Source: an uncultured SAR86 cluster bacterium
GTDB taxonomy: Bacteria > Pseudomonadota > Gammaproteobacteria > Magnimaribacterales > D2472
Length of the DNA: 43,032 nt
NCBI GenBank assembly: GCA_902528215.1
Contig: CABZRR010000010.1
Span: 1-43,032, forward strand
Direction of reading: 5' to 3'
Shown here: in pieces, positions 40,977-43,032 of the stretch
Numbering within the stretch: position 1 is the stretch's first letter
How the letters are laid out: every line of letters begins with the position of its first letter
The notes under the pieces: generated by a model
The model's input: the letters and a program-made list of their open reading frames with translations, nothing else
Databases searched by the model: none
What the model was told of the DNA's origin: nothing
Position numbers and translations under genes: made by a program

Positions 40977-41033
40977 ATAATTATAAATTTGTATTTACTG
41001 TCATAACGTCCATGCGTCTTGCGTTGTGATGAT
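40977..41033. repeat. Direct repeat copy B (within the P450 gene end)
   Basis: The parent copy, at the 3' end of the P450 coding sequence, directly repeated at 40741-40797 with 236 nt offset. About 143 nt of AT-rich sequence without a recognisable gene (40838-40980) lies between the copies and includes an AT-only inverted repeat. Confidence 0.75.
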
Positions 41034-42204
41034 TGTAATCGTAAACAATCTCATTTCCCAAGCTAATATTTGGAAAACGTTTAAATAATTCTTTTAGCAT
41101 TACCTCTGTTTGGGACCTTACTAATGTAACCCCAATGCAATAATGAGGGCCCTGACCAAAAGAAATGCTTTTATCATGATCTCTTTTAATATCAAACTCT
41201 CCTGGATTGTTATACATTTTTGGATCCATTCCTGCAGTACTAGTAATCAATTGAACCATTTGTCCTTTTTTAACATCAAAGCCATTGATATTTATATCTT
41301 CTGACGCATATCTTGCTAACCCAGTTTTTCCAGACGATTCATATCGAAGTGTTTCAGATATCGCTCCTTGAACTAGGCTTTCGTCATCTTTTAAAGCCTG
41401 TAATTGATCTGGATGTTGGAGTAATGTTTTGATTAAATAGCTATGTAAATCAACTGCTGTATCTGAGCCAGCACCAAGGACTGCTCCAACTAGTGCACAC
41501 ATTTCCAAGTTTGAAAGTTTTGATCCTTGATCCTCTGCAAGTATTAATGTTGACAAAAAGTCATCTCCTGGATCTTTCCTTCTTTCATCAATTAATTCAT
41601 TTAAAAGATTTAGGCCCTCCGGCACTCCCTTGATTGCATCTTTTCTCTCTTCAGGAGTTAACATGGGATTTATACCTCTAACAACTCCATATGCCAATGA
41701 ATCAAAAATGGGAAATTTATCTCTTGGAATTCCAACTAAGCTAGCTATTGCTTGGGTGGGAACTATTTCAGCAACCTCAGCAGCAAAATTAAATGAATCA
41801 GGTGTGCCTATTTCATCAAACCTTTCCTTGACTAAAATAGTAAATCTCTCTTTCATTTGTTCCATGATTCTTGGAGAAAAAGCAGGCAAAGCTAGTTTTC
41901 TTAATCGCAAATGGTTTTTACGATCTAGAAAGAAAAGATTGTTGTTCATAAGTTTTTCAAAGGGATCCATGTCTTCGATGGCTTTTTTTTCTGGGGCATA
42001 CTCCCACAAGTTAAAGTCTGTGGAAAGTCTAGGATCTAAGAGACACTTCAGTATATTTTCATGACCAGTAATTAGCCATGCTTGCCATTGATCGAAACGT
42101 GAAATTGGATATTCTGAACTTAGTTTCTGAAGCGTAGGAAAAGGATCGTGAATAAAATCTTTTGATGAGGGATTAAAAAAATGGTCTACAGTCTGTACGT
42201 TCAT
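40981..42204 (-). CDS. Cytochrome P450 (bacterial CYP)
   Basis: A 407-aa soluble P450. The heme-binding loop is SFGQGPHYCIGVTL with thiolate Cys356. The I-helix shows GAGSDTAVD (oxygen-activation A-G-x-D-T), and the K-helix ExxR appears in GAISETLRYESS. The length and lack of an N-terminal anchor fit a class I bacterial P450, which needs ferredoxin and reductase encoded elsewhere. It likely hydroxylates a hydrophobic substrate. It begins 14 nt after the upstream SDR stop, an alcohol-oxidising partner by context. No family (CYP number) is claimed. Confidence 0.93.
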   Translation of the reverse strand: MNVQTVDHFFNPSSKDFIHDPFPTLQKLSSEYPISRFDQWQAWLITGHENILKCLLDPRLSTDFNLWEYAPEKKAIEDMDPFEKLMNNNLFFLDRKNHLRLRKLALPAFSPRIMEQMKERFTILVKERFDEIGTPDSFNFAAEVAEIVPTQAIASLVGIPRDKFPIFDSLAYGVVRGINPMLTPEERKDAIKGVPEGLNLLNELIDERRKDPGDDFLSTLILAEDQGSKLSNLEMCALVGAVLGAGSDTAVDLHSYLIKTLLQHPDQLQALKDDESLVQGAISETLRYESSGKTGLARYASEDININGFDVKKGQMVQLITSTAGMDPKMYNNPGEFDIKRDHDKSISFGQGPHYCIGVTLVRSQTEVMLKELFKRFPNISLGNEIVYDYNHHNARRMDVMTVNTNL

Positions 42205-42218
42205 ATTTAATTAAAGTT

Positions 42219-43032
42219 TTAAAAAATATTTGGATTTGGCAAATCAGTTCTATTAATAATTGAATCAACTCTGTCCTTGAAGGCCTGTTCACTTTTCTCA
42301 CTGATTGGATTAATCCAATAGTTTCCTAATTTAATTTGGGATAAACAAAATGAGGCCACTTCCTCTGGTTCAGTTGTTTCCATCTCAATGCCCATTGAAC
42401 TCATCATCTCCAACATATCTTCAACAGAGGATATTGGATGCTCTGGAGCATCTGGATCTCTTGCAAGTTCTTGTGGTCGGTTACGTTCAGCAGAAAAAAG
42501 TTTGGTTCTAACTGTATGAGGGCCTGGAAATAATATTGAGACTTTTACATTTGACTCAGCTTGATCAAGTTGTAACTTTAACACTTCAGTAATGCTTGAT
42601 ACTGAGGCTTTAGAAGATGTATAAATAGGTGTTGAAGGTAAATTTATGAATGCGCCATTGCCTGAGCATGTATTAATAACTCTTGCTTCTTCTCCGTGGG
42701 TAAGCATATCAGGAACAAAAGCCTGAATTCCATGCAGGACCCCCATAACATTTACACCATAAGCCCATTGCCAGTCATTTGGTTTGGTGTCCCAAATTGG
42801 AAGTAATTCTGCTGGCGCAACTCCAGCATTATTAAACAGCAAATGAACAGGGCCATGTTCAGATTGGCACCATTTTGCAAGTTCATGCATTGAAGATGAG
42901 TCAGAAACGTCGGCAACTTTACAAGAAACTTCCAATGATTGTTCAACTAAAGTTGCAGTAGAGGCCTCAAGACTTTCTTGCTCAACATCAGTAAGAATTA
43001 CTTTGGCCCCTTCTTTTGCAAGAGCTTCACCA
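42219..43032 (-). CDS. Short-chain dehydrogenase/reductase, N-terminus cut by window edge
   Basis: The frame stays open to the window edge; the region upstream of a TTG at 42935 reads GEALAKEGAKVILTDVEQES, which is SDR sequence, so the gene starts outside. The NAD-type Asp (ILTDVEQE), FNNAGV, NTCSGNGAF and the catalytic Tyr/Lys in PIYTSSKASVSS are visible. The C-terminus 'EVASFCLSQIKLGNYWINPI' resembles that of the SDR at 8753. It probably oxidises the P450 product or a related alcohol, as it lies 14 nt before the P450 gene. Confidence 0.9.
   Translation of the reverse strand, partial: GEALAKEGAKVILTDVEQESLEASTATLVEQSLEVSCKVADVSDSSSMHELAKWCQSEHGPVHLLFNNAGVAPAELLPIWDTKPNDWQWAYGVNVMGVLHGIQAFVPDMLTHGEEARVINTCSGNGAFINLPSTPIYTSSKASVSSITEVLKLQLDQAESNVKVSILFPGPHTVRTKLFSAERNRPQELARDPDAPEHPISSVEDMLEMMSSMGIEMETTEPEEVASFCLSQIKLGNYWINPISEKSEQAFKDRVDSIINRTDLPNPNIF

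Noticed and set aside
41630-42064. 144-codon plus-strand frame opposite the P450
   Set aside because: Antisense shadow of a gene with intact heme, I-helix and ExxR motifs.
1-43032. tRNA, rRNA, CRISPR array, transposase or integrase genes
   Set aside because: No cloverleaf, repeat-spacer or mobile-element pattern seen by eye on either strand. A tool such as tRNAscan-SE would be needed to exclude a divergent tRNA.

Overview
The window is AT-rich, densely packed bacterial DNA. It shows Gram-negative outer-membrane biology: a TonB-dependent receptor, a porin, a lipoprotein autotransporter and a MacAB-type exporter. Its protein types (many short-chain dehydrogenases, acyl-CoA enzymes, TonB receptor, P450) and compact 4-nt-overlap operons fit a marine gammaproteobacterium with a streamlined genome, such as the SAR86 lineage. 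That placement is inference from gene content and style; no rRNA or tRNA gene was seen to confirm it.

Region 1 (1-7851, minus strand) reads as one operon of about 11 genes. An acyl-CoA synthetase is followed by two DUF35/OB-fold proteins, two thiolase-superfamily proteins, two crotonase-fold enzymes, a DedA membrane protein, a small membrane protein, a HIT hydrolase and a SnoaL-like protein cut by the window edge. The DUF35 plus thiolase-like set resembles the lipid-transfer-protein (Ltp) modules of steroid-degrading actinobacteria. Two SDRs (8011-9589) diverge from it.

Region 2 (9592-18673) is a phosphate island. It holds a minus-strand operon pit-porin-phytase, a PPK2 polyphosphate kinase coupled to a Ppx/GppA phosphatase, and phoB-phoR. 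Two PhoB-box-like sites lie upstream of pit in the 414-bp interval 12871-13284. One is a three-repeat array just upstream of a 41-codon membrane-peptide ORF. A TetR regulator and a SnoaL-like protein sit inside the island. No Pst transporter or PhoU is present here.

Region 3 (18732-29621) has a minus-strand acyl-CoA synthetase. Divergent from it is a plus-strand run: subtilase autotransporter lipoprotein, SDR, KstD/fumarate-reductase-type flavoprotein, acyl-CoA synthetase, SDR, gamma-glutamyltransferase and a 29-codon membrane peptide. This looks like a second carbon-catabolism module flanked by exported peptide-processing enzymes. The interval 29622-30159 holds a 59-codon minus-strand gene and a GC-rich hairpin; otherwise I see only AT-rich sequence there.

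Region 4 (30160-35811) concerns the envelope: an ELM1-like protein overlapping a C-terminal-only glycosyltransferase, then, convergent, an operon of ABC ATPase, MacA-like adaptor, MacB-like permease and GT4 glycosyltransferase.

Region 5 (35871-43032, minus strand) has glutaryl-CoA dehydrogenase, a TonB-dependent receptor, an Smr-domain protein, a fatty-acid-desaturase-family protein, a 67-aa membrane protein, a cytochrome P450 and a partial SDR. The DNA encoding the C-terminal tail of the P450 is duplicated about 240 bp downstream, leaving a 35-codon remnant ORF.

Five SDRs, three acyl-CoA synthetases, two thiolase-like proteins, two crotonases, one acyl-CoA dehydrogenase, one KstD-like flavoprotein, one P450 and two SnoaL-like proteins together suggest a catabolic neighbourhood for lipophilic, possibly cyclic (steroid- or terpenoid-like) substrates. 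The substrate cannot be read from the sequence.
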